NCBI GenBank assembly: GCA_002327335.1 | Contig: DCVH01000070.1 | Coordinates: 1-9,718 of the forward strand | Reading direction: 5' to 3' | Length of the DNA stretch: 9,718 bases | Source: Patescibacteria group bacterium UBA2193 | GTDB taxonomy: Bacteria > Patescibacteriota > Minisyncoccia > Moranbacterales > DUUL01 | Part shown: positions 1-6,673 of the stretch, piece after piece | Layout of the letters: each line of letters starts with the position of its first letter | How positions within the stretch are numbered: the first letter of the stretch is position 1 | Position numbers and translations under genes: made by a program | Notes under the pieces: generated by a model | Databases searched by the model: none | Seen by the model: only the letters and a program-made list of their open reading frames with translations | Told to the model about the DNA's origin: nothing

Positions 1-1414
1 CATTTATTTCCACTGAATCAATTTCGGCATCAATTTCAATTAATTTGATAATTTCTTCCGGCAAAATCGCCGAGACCTCTTCGTTCATTATTTTTTTAAA
101 TTCTTCAAATCTTTCTTTTTTAATTGAAAGTCCTGCTGCCTGATCATGCCCACCATATTTCTCAAACAAATCTTTGTGCTTTTCAAGCGCCTCGATAATG
201 CTGAATTTTGGAATCGAACGACAGGAACCAGTCAGAATTCCATCATCTTTTTCTTTCAACAAAATGCTGGGCCGGTTATATTTATCAGTAATCTTCCCTG
301 CGGCCAATCCAACAACACCAAGCTCCCAATGAGGCGAACTTGCAATAATAATCTTGTCAGCTTCTTCTATTGCTCCAATTTCTTTTTCAACTTCATCAAT
401 GATTTGTTTGGTAACTTTTTGACGATGCTGATTTTGGTCTTCAATTTCAAGTGCCAAAACTCTTGCTTCCGGTTCCTCTCCATTTTTACAGGCCAAGAGA
501 TTGAAAGCAGTATTGGCGTGATCCATTCTGCCCGCGGCATTGATTCTTGGAGCGATTTGAAAAGCAACCTGCTGACTGGAAGGAAAATTATTTTCATCAA
601 TCGCCACTCTTCCAACATTGAAAATTTGCTTCAGACCAACTCTTTTTGTTTTTGCCAGAACGACGAGCCCGTATTTGACCAAAACTCGATTTTCTCCAAG
701 CAAAGGAACGCAATCGGCAATTGTTCCAATCGCCACTAGATCCAAAAACCATTTGAGCTTTTGCTCATCAAATTCATCAATTTTAGAAGCGACAGCTTGA
801 ATGAATTTGAAAGCCACCCCGACTCCTGCCAAATCCTTGAAAGGATATTTCTCCCCATCTTTTTTTGGGTCAACCACCGCCACCGCATTGGGAATTTTTT
901 CAGGAACATGATGATGATCCAAAATGACAATATCAAGCTTGTCGAGATTAGCACCTTCAACTTCAGAAAAATTTGAAATTCCACAATCAACACTCACCAC
1001 CAGTTTTGCTTTTTGATTTTTTATATAATTAATCGCATTTTCATTAAATCCATAACCCTCCCTGTTGCGGTCAGGAATATAGCAAAAAGATTCGATTCCA
1101 ATTTGATTAAAAAAATCTTTTAACAAGGTTGCGGAAGTAACACCATCTGCGTCATAGTCTCCATAGATGCAAACTTTTTCTTTTTTTTCTCTCGCCGAGA
1201 GAATCCGTGCAACCGCCTCTTCCATCCCGCTGAGAAGAAACGGGTCGTGCAAATCTTGATCATAATCAGAATCAAAAAAAACACGTTTTGTTTCTTCATC
1301 ACAAATTCCCCGATTAATGAGAATTTTTGCAATAACCGGCTCTAAATCAGAAAACATTCCTTCGGAATGCTTCTCTGATTGGCTATTTTGTTTTATCTTC
1401 CAATTTTTTTTCAT
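1..1414 (-). CDS. recJ: Single-stranded-DNA-specific exonuclease RecJ (3' end cut by window)
   Basis: RecJ is a DHH-superfamily 5'-3' exonuclease on single-stranded DNA, acting in the cytoplasm in recombination and repair. The visible 471 codons carry the family motifs in order: DYDADG (residues 86-91), VDCG (142-145), LDHHH (165-169), the TIADCVPL segment (231-238), PRINAAGRM (289-297) and the DHHA1-type GGHDQAAG (421-428). The acidic and His residues expected to bind metal (Asp86, 88, 90, 143; His167, 168; Asp234) are present. Full-length RecJ is usually about 560-580 residues, so roughly the last 100, mainly the C-terminal OB-fold part, lie outside the window. The ATG at 1414 is the only sensible start: an in-frame TAG sits immediately upstream, and the N-terminus MKKNWKIK looks typical of RecJ. 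There is no clear Shine-Dalgarno site. It lies 43 bases after the receiver-domain gene and is probably co-transcribed with it. Identity is secure. Confidence 0.96.
   Translation of the reverse strand, partial: MKKNWKIKQNSQSEKHSEGMFSDLEPVIAKILINRGICDEETKRVFFDSDYDQDLHDPFLLSGMEEAVARILSAREKKEKVCIYGDYDADGVTSATLLKDFFNQIGIESFCYIPDRNREGYGFNENAINYIKNQKAKLVVSVDCGISNFSEVEGANLDKLDIVILDHHHVPEKIPNAVAVVDPKKDGEKYPFKDLAGVGVAFKFIQAVASKIDEFDEQKLKWFLDLVAIGTIADCVPLLGENRVLVKYGLVVLAKTKRVGLKQIFNVGRVAIDENNFPSSQQVAFQIAPRINAAGRMDHANTAFNLLACKNGEEPEARVLALEIEDQNQHRQKVTKQIIDEVEKEIGAIEEADKIIIASSPHWELGVVGLAAGKITDKYNRPSILLKEKDDGILTGSCRSIPKFSIIEALEKHKDLFEKYGGHDQAAGLSIKKERFEEFKKIMNEEVSAILPEEIIKLIEIDAEIDSVEIN
1345..1380 (-). repeat. 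Strong inverted repeat (hairpin) in the 5' coding region of recJ
   Basis: On the minus strand, AATCAGA pairs with TCTGATT (7 bp, outer). Inside it CATTCC pairs with GGAATG (6 bp) around a GAA loop, with a small internal bulge of GAAG against TTT. The 36-base unit covers codons 12-24 of recJ, starting about 34 bases after the start codon. All 13 listed pairs are perfect. No U-run of terminator length follows, so it is not an ordinary intrinsic terminator. A role in mRNA folding or translation is only a possibility. Confidence 0.55.
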
Positions 1415-1457
1415 CTAACTAAACATCTTAATGACTCAACTGCAATTATTCGGTGAA

Positions 1458-2027
1458 CTAGAATCTCTTGTGGCAACTTGGACAAAGCAATCTTGCATGA
1501 AAATAATTCTCACCGCGAGAATCGAGTTGAACTGCCAAATTCGCTCCGCAATTATCACAAACCAGATCATCCGGTAAACTGAAATCTTGAATTAATTGCT
1601 GGCCGTCCATTTCGAAAGGGTCAACTTTGAGCACATAACTTTTTTCTCCAAGCTCATGAAGAATTTTCGTCACAACTTCATTTGGCGGAATTATTCCCTT
1701 GATGATGAAATCCTTTGCTCCCAGCGCCAAAGCTTTTCCTCTGTCATCTTCCCTCCCCAAGTGAGAATTCATAAAAATTGGAATGTTCGAGGTTACCGTA
1801 TTTTTTTTCAAGGCCTCCATCATCTGAAAACCGTCCATTCTTGGCATTATGATTCCAGTGAAAATGACGTCAATGCCTTCTTCGGAGGTCGCCTTATCCA
1901 AGCCTTCGATTCCATCGTTGGCTTCAACTACCACAAAACCATTCTTGCTAAAAACACTGGCGTATGTCGTCCTCGTATCCTCATCGTCATCAACAATAAG
2001 TATTTTTTTTATATTTTCTTCCGCCAT
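1458..2027 (-). CDS. Receiver (REC)-domain protein with C-terminal zinc ribbon; phospho-acceptor Asp missing
   Basis: A 189-residue protein. Residues 7-125 form a response-regulator receiver domain: the acidic pocket DDD (13-15), the IIMPRMDG loop (59-66), Ser88 at the conserved Thr/Ser position, and Lys110 in the final FIIKG. The residue that should be the phosphorylated aspartate is Gly58 (FTGIIMP where FTDIIMP is expected), encoded by GGA at 1854-1856. The domain therefore probably cannot be phosphorylated in the classical way. The C-terminus (157-185) has two CxxC pairs, CDNC and CPSC, 21 residues apart, as in a zinc ribbon. No DNA-binding helix-turn-helix and no histidine kinase gene are visible. 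The gene sits 31 bases after the acetate-CoA ligase gene and 43 before recJ, so it is probably in their operon. The ATG lacks an obvious Shine-Dalgarno site. Partner and function are unknown; a phosphorylation-independent protein-interaction role is an inference. Confidence 0.88.
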   Translation of the reverse strand: MAEENIKKILIVDDDEDTRTTYASVFSKNGFVVVEANDGIEGLDKATSEEGIDVIFTGIIMPRMDGFQMMEALKKNTVTSNIPIFMNSHLGREDDRGKALALGAKDFIIKGIIPPNEVVTKILHELGEKSYVLKVDPFEMDGQQLIQDFSLPDDLVCDNCGANLAVQLDSRGENYFHARLLCPSCHKRF

Positions 2028-2058
2028 ATTTTTATTTTAAATTTATTAAATCAGTTGC

Positions 2059-4128
2059 TTATTTTTCTTCCATTCCTATCACCTTGACGTCAACGCTAAT
2101 CGACTCCTTGTCTTTGTAAAAAATTATCGGATTCACATCAAGCTCTTTTATCCATTCATTTTCAAAACCAAGCAAAGCTATCCTCTCCGCCTCTTTGGCA
2201 ACTTGCTCAATATCAATTCTTTGTTTTTCCAGAACTTTTCCGATTTTTGAATTTTTCAAATCCCGAACAATTTTTTCTGTTGAAACCGGCAAAAACCAAA
2301 TCATTTTCTCATTAAATATTTCGGTTAAAATTCCACCCAGTCCGCACATGAAAACCGATCCGAAGTTTGGATCTTTTTTTATTCCGAAAATAACTTCCAG
2401 CCCACTTTCGACTTGAGATTGAAGAATTATTTTTTCTCCAGGAAAATCATTTTGCAATCTCACTATTGCTTTTTGTGCAATTTCCTTGTTGGCGATCCCA
2501 AGCTCCAGCCCATTTTTTGAATTTTTATGCAACAATTTCGGACTGTCAATTTTTGCAACAATTGGATATTGCATCTCGTCCAAACAATCCTTGGCGGTTG
2601 CATCACAAAAAGGAACTGCTTTGAAACCATAAAGATTAACCAATTTCAAAGCTTCTTCGTAATAAAAAACATTACGCTCTCCGTCAGATGAAACTTGTTC
2701 AAAAATTTCTCTCGAAAGCTTTGCTCTTTTTTCATCTTTTGAAATCACATCAGCTTTAACGCCTTGATTATCGAGTTGTTTTTTGTGAAAACAAGCCAGC
2801 TCAATCGCCCGAACAGCATCGGAAGGAAATATGAAATTGGAAATACCGGATTCCTCGAAAACTTTTTGTGCAATTTTATTCGCTTCATGCCCCATCACGA
2901 GTGGAATTATTGGGAAAGAAAAATCTTTATTTGCTTTCACAAAAATCTGAGAAATTTTTTCAACATCAGTTTGAGCCTGCGGAGTAACAATCGCCAAAAC
3001 CGCTCCAGTATTTTTAAAATCTTTTATCACGTTTAAAGTAGTTTCATAGCGGTCCCCCTGAGCGTCCCCTAGAATATCAACTGGGTTCTCAACGGATGAT
3101 GCATTTGGTAGAACTTTTTTCAGTGCTTCTTTTTGAGATACGCCAAGCTCTGCCATTTTCAAATTTTCACTTCCCTCAATAAGATCCGTGGCAACCACCC
3201 CCGGGCCACCGGCATTGGAAAGAATGATAATTTCGTTGCAACTTGGTAGACTGAAACTTTCAAAATATTTTATAGCAGAAAAAAGGTCTCGTGCATTTTC
3301 AAAATAAATTCCCCCTGATTCTTCAATTGCCCGTCGCACTACATCAGCCTCTCCTGCCATCGAACCAGTGTGTGACATGATCGCTGATTTGACCTTCTCG
3401 GAATTTCCTGCCTTTAGAATCAAAACTGGCTTCTTCTTTGAAACTCTTTTGAGCACTTCTCTGAATCTTTCTCCATCAGAGATACTCTCCAGATAAAGTG
3501 CAATAATTTCACTTTCCTCATCTTCCAAAAAATATTCAAGAAAATCCGCCTCATCCAAATTCATTTTATTTCCAAGCGTTGCAACTTTTGAAAAGCCAAA
3601 GTTTTCTCCCCACACCAAATCAAAAAACGCAGTCGTAAACGCCCCTGATTGCATGATAAGTGCCGTCGTTCCCTTTTTAACTTCTGTTTTTGCGAAAGAA
3701 GCATTTAAATTTAAAAAGGTATTCACGGTGCCCAAGCAATTTGGTCCCAAAATTTTCAATTGATTTTCTTCGGCAAGTTGAGAGATTTCCTTTTCCAAAG
3801 CTTTTCCCTCTTCCCCACTTTCGCTGAATCCAGCTGAAATAATAATGATATTATTAATTGGAATTTGTTTCTCGGCACATTCTCTGACTATTTGAGGAAT
3901 GAAATTAGCCGGGATAGCAATAATCGCCAAATCAACATTTTCCTTGATATCAAGAACAGTTGAATATGTCTTCAAACCATTGATTTCTTGGTGTTTTGGA
4001 TTTATTGGATAAAGTTCTCCTTCAAAACCATAATCAACTAAATTTTTCAAAATAATATTGCCAACTTTTCCTTCGGTTGGGGAGGCTCCAATAATAGCGA
4101 TTGATTTCGGTTTAAAAAATTTTTCCAT
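2059..4128 (-). CDS. Acetate--CoA ligase (ADP-forming), fused alpha-beta subunits
   Basis: This enzyme converts acetyl-CoA (or another acyl-CoA), ADP and phosphate to the free acid, CoA and ATP. It is the energy-conserving last step of acetate fermentation in many archaea and CPR bacteria. The 689 residues match the fused form. An N-terminal CoA-binding Rossmann domain begins with IAIIGASPTEGKVG (10-23). The succinyl-CoA-ligase-like domains follow, with the active-site His253 in MSHTGSMAG and a likely supporting Glu214 in ALYLESISDG. A C-terminal ATP-grasp domain (about 470-689) carries the second His534 in SPKLLHK, GLGGILTEI (596-604) and ELDVNPI (662-668). The loop after His534 reads NSKNG where relatives usually have a TDVGG-like sequence. 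The gene starts 38 bases after the PfkB kinase stop with no strong Shine-Dalgarno site, and is probably co-transcribed. Family assignment is secure; acetate as main substrate is inferred, since related enzymes also use propionate, branched or aryl acids. Confidence 0.94.
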   Translation of the reverse strand: MEKFFKPKSIAIIGASPTEGKVGNIILKNLVDYGFEGELYPINPKHQEINGLKTYSTVLDIKENVDLAIIAIPANFIPQIVRECAEKQIPINNIIIISAGFSESGEEGKALEKEISQLAEENQLKILGPNCLGTVNTFLNLNASFAKTEVKKGTTALIMQSGAFTTAFFDLVWGENFGFSKVATLGNKMNLDEADFLEYFLEDEESEIIALYLESISDGERFREVLKRVSKKKPVLILKAGNSEKVKSAIMSHTGSMAGEADVVRRAIEESGGIYFENARDLFSAIKYFESFSLPSCNEIIILSNAGGPGVVATDLIEGSENLKMAELGVSQKEALKKVLPNASSVENPVDILGDAQGDRYETTLNVIKDFKNTGAVLAIVTPQAQTDVEKISQIFVKANKDFSFPIIPLVMGHEANKIAQKVFEESGISNFIFPSDAVRAIELACFHKKQLDNQGVKADVISKDEKRAKLSREIFEQVSSDGERNVFYYEEALKLVNLYGFKAVPFCDATAKDCLDEMQYPIVAKIDSPKLLHKNSKNGLELGIANKEIAQKAIVRLQNDFPGEKIILQSQVESGLEVIFGIKKDPNFGSVFMCGLGGILTEIFNEKMIWFLPVSTEKIVRDLKNSKIGKVLEKQRIDIEQVAKEAERIALLGFENEWIKELDVNPIIFYKDKESISVDVKVIGMEEK

Positions 4129-4166
4129 ACGTTTATAATTTTTAAAATCTTGTCTTTTTTTCGAAG

Positions 4167-5174
4167 CTACAAAGTTTCTATTTTTTCAATTAATTTTTCC
4201 CCTGCATATTTCAACTCTTTTCCGGACAAAAGACCATTTGTTGCTCCGGTTGAAGAAATAACGGAACTGCTATTGGCCATGCCCCAACTCAATGCTTTTT
4301 TAATATCACCGTCTTCAATAAAGCTTGCCAAAAACCCGCTTGAAAAAGCATCTCCGGCACCAACCGTGTCAGCTTTTTTTTCAACCAAAATTTTCAGATG
4401 ATAAATCCCCTTTTTATCTCCCGCATGAGCACCATTCTCTCCATCCGTGATGACAACTAACTGATTGTCCCCTGAAATTAATTCTTTCATGAGCCAAGGA
4501 ATATTGTCATTAACCGCCCCTCTTGATTTTTGCATAAGTTCCAACGCCTCATCTCGATTCAAAAAAACAACATCCGCATCTTTAATCGCCCACAAAAGTT
4601 CTTTCGGGTTATTGCTGATCTGATAACCACTTGGGTTGATGGCAATTTTTGCCTTCTTTTTTTGAGCAAAAATTTTAAGCTGTTCCCAATTTTCCTGCCA
4701 ATTGCTTTTTTGAGAAGCAATGAAAACCCAGTCAGTTTTCTCTCTGAATTTTTCAATCGCTTTCATGAGGTCAAATTGAACAATCGAATCACCCGTTCGC
4801 AAAATGACATGGTCCATGTTCTTTTTATCAGAAACAATCACTGATATTTCGCTGTCCTCCTTGCTTCGTTGTTGCATATAGTTTTTTTTGATTTTCAATT
4901 TGCCGATCTTTTTCAAAATCCATTTGCCAACTTCCCCCTTCGAGGTTCGAGAGAAAACAAAAGAACGATATCCGGATTTAACCAGTCCAGCCGCAACGTT
5001 CACTGCACTTCCTCCAACTTCTTCTCGAAATGAATCTGCATATTCTTTCGCACCAAATTCAAACGCCATTAATTTTTTTGCCGTAACATCGCCATGATTA
5101 TCGATAATTTTTGTCTCGGGCAAAGCAACAAAAATATCTCTCGTAGCAGAACCAATGCAAATAATTTTTTTCAT
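4167..5174 (-). CDS. PfkB-family carbohydrate/nucleoside kinase, substrate unknown
   Basis: A cytoplasmic kinase of the ribokinase/PfkB fold that moves the ATP gamma-phosphate to a sugar or nucleoside hydroxyl. Numbering from the ATG at 5174 (335 residues), it has the glycine-rich N-terminal motif EEVGGSAVNVAAG (51-63), an NRDE (NxxE) magnesium/phosphate motif (206-209), and the C-terminal signature DTVGAGDAF (269-277) with catalytic base Asp275. Length is normal for the family. A GTG at 5183 could extend it by three residues. However, the GAGG Shine-Dalgarno at 5185-5188 is one base from that GTG and ten from the ATG, so the ATG is preferred. The sequence does not settle whether the substrate is ribose, fructose, adenosine or another compound. 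It heads a tight gene group with the acetate-CoA ligase 38 bases downstream, which suggests a role in carbon metabolism or salvage. Confidence 0.9.
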   Translation of the reverse strand: MKKIICIGSATRDIFVALPETKIIDNHGDVTAKKLMAFEFGAKEYADSFREEVGGSAVNVAAGLVKSGYRSFVFSRTSKGEVGKWILKKIGKLKIKKNYMQQRSKEDSEISVIVSDKKNMDHVILRTGDSIVQFDLMKAIEKFREKTDWVFIASQKSNWQENWEQLKIFAQKKKAKIAINPSGYQISNNPKELLWAIKDADVVFLNRDEALELMQKSRGAVNDNIPWLMKELISGDNQLVVITDGENGAHAGDKKGIYHLKILVEKKADTVGAGDAFSSGFLASFIEDGDIKKALSWGMANSSSVISSTGATNGLLSGKELKYAGEKLIEKIETL

Positions 5175-5184
5175 TTTTTTCACA

Positions 5185-5188
5185 CCTC
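5185..5188 (-). promoter_or_regulatory. Shine-Dalgarno site that decides the PfkB kinase start
   Basis: On the minus strand the leader reads ACGAGGTGTGAAAAAAATG. GAGG is ten bases before the ATG (5172-5174) but only one base before the alternative GTG (5181-5183). The spacing favours ATG initiation. Confidence 0.65.
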
Positions 5189-5238
5189 GTTGAGCTTGAT
5201 TCTAGTCATCACTCAATTGAGGCCATTTTATTATTTTT

Positions 5239-5382
5239 AGGAATTACTCATCGAAAACAATTATACCGCACCTCCTCCCCAAGAAATATTTTTTCTCCGG
5301 CCTTTCGTTTCACACGGCAGCTGCGAAAAAACATTTCTTAGCGAGGATAATATGCTTGTTTTATTTGAAAACGTGAATCACG
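5239..5382. repeat. Palindromic intergenic repeat, copy A (between pgk and the PfkB kinase)
   Basis: This ~144-base element fills about half of the 281-base gap between pgk and the PfkB kinase. Its core at 5281-5339 matches copy B (6571-6630) with one substitution and one single-base indel. The core is an inner hairpin: 5274-5295 pairs with 5325-5346 at 19 of 22 positions, around a 29-base loop containing CCGGCC and the palindrome GCAGCTGC. The outer parts align more loosely with copy B: AGGAATTACTC on the left against AGGACTTATGC, and TTTTATTTGAAAACG on the right against TTTTATTTAAACG. The outer inverted repeats are worn in this copy. No transposase gene is present. The rest of the gap (5383-5455) shows no terminator or other feature I can support. 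MITE-like element or structured regulatory element are both open. Confidence 0.85.
5260..5265 (-). promoter_or_regulatory. Possible -10 box for the PfkB operon, inside repeat copy A
   Basis: A perfect TATAAT lies on the minus strand about 85 bases before the PfkB kinase start. At 16-18 bases spacing the -35 region (TATTTC or similar, inside the inner stem of repeat A) does not resemble TTGACA, and there is no TGn extension. The call therefore rests on the -10 and position alone. Repeat copy B has only a degenerate match at the same place. Confidence 0.3.
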
Positions 5383-5455
5383 ATTTTCTAGACTCTATCA
5401 ACTTTCATTCTATCAAAACCAAACTATTCTGTCTAAATATTATTCTGCATCAAAA

Positions 5456-6508
5456 TTATTCCAGAGCTTTTATCCCAGGAAGATTCTCGCCACCTAAAAA
5501 TTCAAGCATCGCTCCGCCACTCATCGAAACATAACCAAAGCCTTTCAGTTCCCTCAAGTCTTCAATCGCCTCAATTGTCTCCCCGCCACCCACGACAGTA
5601 TAGGCATTTTTATTATTCAAAATCATATCAATCACCATTCCTGTTCCAACGGAATATTTTCTTTCTTCAAACATTCCCACTGGACCGTTATACAAAATGA
5701 ATTTAGCTTCTGCTATTTTTTCTCCAAATTTTTCCAGAGTCTTTGGACCAATATCAAAACGTTCATGTTGCTCATCTTCTGGAGAAAAATCAACCGGTAA
5801 AATCACTTTTTCGCTCAACTTTAGTCCTTTATCCAAGGCTTCATTGGCCACCATTCCTCCCACCAGAATCCAATCATAGTTTTCTAGAAGTTTTTCAATG
5901 ACCGGCAACTTCGTAGCAATTTTTGCCCCTCCAATAATCGCCACCGATGGTCTTTGCGGATTATTTTTCGCCTTTGTTAATTCATTAAGTTCTTCTTCAA
6001 ATAAAAATCCCATGCATTTTTCACTGGCAAATTTTGGAAATTTTGTAATGGATGAATGATCTCGATGACTCGCTGAAAAAGCATCGTTTACATAGACATC
6101 GACTCCCGCCATCACTTCTTCGGCAAATTCCTCATCGGATGCTTCTTCTTCCGGCCAAAAACGAATGTTTTCCAAAAAATAGACTCGTCGAAATTCCCCT
6201 TGTTTTCCTTGAATCAATTTCATCTCCTTGATGTTTTTCACATTCACAATTTCTTCTCCTGTTAACTCTTTCAACTCCTTGTAAACCGGTTCCAACGAAA
6301 ATTCCGGAACATTCTTACCATCCGGTCGACCCAAATGAGAAACCAACAAAAGCATCTTTGGATTCTGGTCAAGAATATAATCAATCGTCAAAAGTGCTTC
6401 CTTGATTCTTTTATTTTCAACTACTTTTCCATCTTCAATTGGAACATTGAAATCACACCTCAACACGACTTTTTTGTCCTTGAATGACACTTCTTTTAAC
6501 GTTTTCAT
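5456..6508 (-). CDS. pgk: Phosphoglycerate kinase
   Basis: Interconverts 1,3-bisphosphoglycerate + ADP and 3-phosphoglycerate + ATP, the first ATP-yielding step of lower glycolysis, in the cytoplasm. The 350 residues show the full series of family motifs: LRCDFNVPI (16-24, triose-phosphate binding), SHLGRP (57-62), FLENIRF (111-117), VNDAFSASHR (140-149), IIGGAKIATK (191-200), the nucleotide-binding DIGPKT (252-257) and NGPVGMFE (274-281), VGGGET (306-311) and the C-terminal SMSGGAMLEFLGG (328-340). It is about 40-50 residues shorter than most bacterial PGKs (~390-400), but no catalytic motif is lost, so it looks like a compact form. GGGET and SMSGGAM replace the more common GGGDS/T and STGGGAS. 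It stands alone between two copies of the palindromic repeat, with its own likely promoter. The A-rich leader shows no Shine-Dalgarno site. Identity is secure. Confidence 0.97.
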   Translation of the reverse strand: MKTLKEVSFKDKKVVLRCDFNVPIEDGKVVENKRIKEALLTIDYILDQNPKMLLLVSHLGRPDGKNVPEFSLEPVYKELKELTGEEIVNVKNIKEMKLIQGKQGEFRRVYFLENIRFWPEEEASDEEFAEEVMAGVDVYVNDAFSASHRDHSSITKFPKFASEKCMGFLFEEELNELTKAKNNPQRPSVAIIGGAKIATKLPVIEKLLENYDWILVGGMVANEALDKGLKLSEKVILPVDFSPEDEQHERFDIGPKTLEKFGEKIAEAKFILYNGPVGMFEERKYSVGTGMVIDMILNNKNAYTVVGGGETIEAIEDLRELKGFGYVSMSGGAMLEFLGGENLPGIKALE

Positions 6509-6523
6509 TTTTTATTTAATTTA

Positions 6524-6551
6524 TTTATATTATAGGACTTATGCGTTTCAA
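6524..6551 (-). promoter_or_regulatory. Candidate sigma70-type promoter for pgk, -35 box inside repeat copy B
   Basis: On the minus strand TTGAAA (6546-6551) is followed after 16 bases by TATAAA (6524-6529), each one base from consensus. An overlapping TATAAT (6529-6534) has no good -35 at 17 bases. The -35 lies in the outer inverted repeat of copy B and the -10 lies just outside its arm. The predicted transcript would have a very short leader, of the order of ten bases, which fits the lack of a Shine-Dalgarno site before pgk. Confidence 0.45.
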
Positions 6552-6673
6552 GTGATATGGTGCACCCCCCAAGAAACATTTTTTCTCCGGCCTTTCGTTA
6601 TCACACGGCAGCTGCGAAAAAACATTTCTTGGGGGGGGGAATATGATTTTTATTTAAACGCGTAAGTCATATA
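6531..6673. repeat. Palindromic intergenic repeat, copy B (between the glycosyltransferase and pgk)
   Basis: A 143-base element with two nested palindromes. The outer arms 6531-6551 and 6653-6673 match at 18 of 21 positions, with cores GACTTATGCGTTT on the left and AAACGCGTAAGTC on the right. The inner arms 6565-6585 and 6616-6636 match at 19 of 21, the exception being a CA/CA internal loop. The 30-base loop 6586-6615 is nearly the same as in copy A. The inner stem ends in C6 (6565-6570) and G9 (6631-6639) homopolymers, striking in this AT-rich DNA. The right arm ends directly at the glycosyltransferase stop codon (6674-6676). No clear target-site duplication is visible and no transposase is encoded. 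Size and terminal inverted repeats resemble a MITE, but a conserved RNA or regulatory hairpin is also possible. Confidence 0.88.

Noticed and set aside
146..739. A 197-codon plus-strand ORF
   Set aside because: It lies wholly antisense to recJ, whose minus-strand frame contains all the DHH-family motifs, and its own product has low-complexity composition typical of a shadow frame.
5212..5221. Perfect 10-base palindrome CTCAATTGAG in the leader of the PfkB kinase gene, as a possible operator
   Set aside because: A 10-base palindrome is expected about ten times by chance in a window of this size, and no second copy is seen near another promoter.
5271..5280. AGGAGGTG on the minus strand as a ribosome binding site
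   Set aside because: The only starts at suitable distance (TTG near 5259, ATG near 5250) open frames that stop within a few codons. The G-rich run is explained by the repeat's stem.
5274..5346. Inner hairpins of repeats A and B as intrinsic terminators for pgk and the glycosyltransferase
   Set aside because: On the minus strand no U-run follows the second stem arm; it is followed by a G-rich stretch and then mixed sequence. The T-runs are inside the stem.
5352..5534. A 60-codon plus-strand ORF starting ATG with an upstream GAGG
   Set aside because: It begins in the repeat's right flank and its second half is antisense to the pgk 3' end; the protein has no recognisable features. The GAGG belongs to the stem of repeat copy A. 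Probably chance.
5274..6636. The two repeated hairpins as a short CRISPR array
   Set aside because: The copies are 1.3 kb apart with a gene between them, far from the regular short spacing of a CRISPR array, and no cas gene is present.
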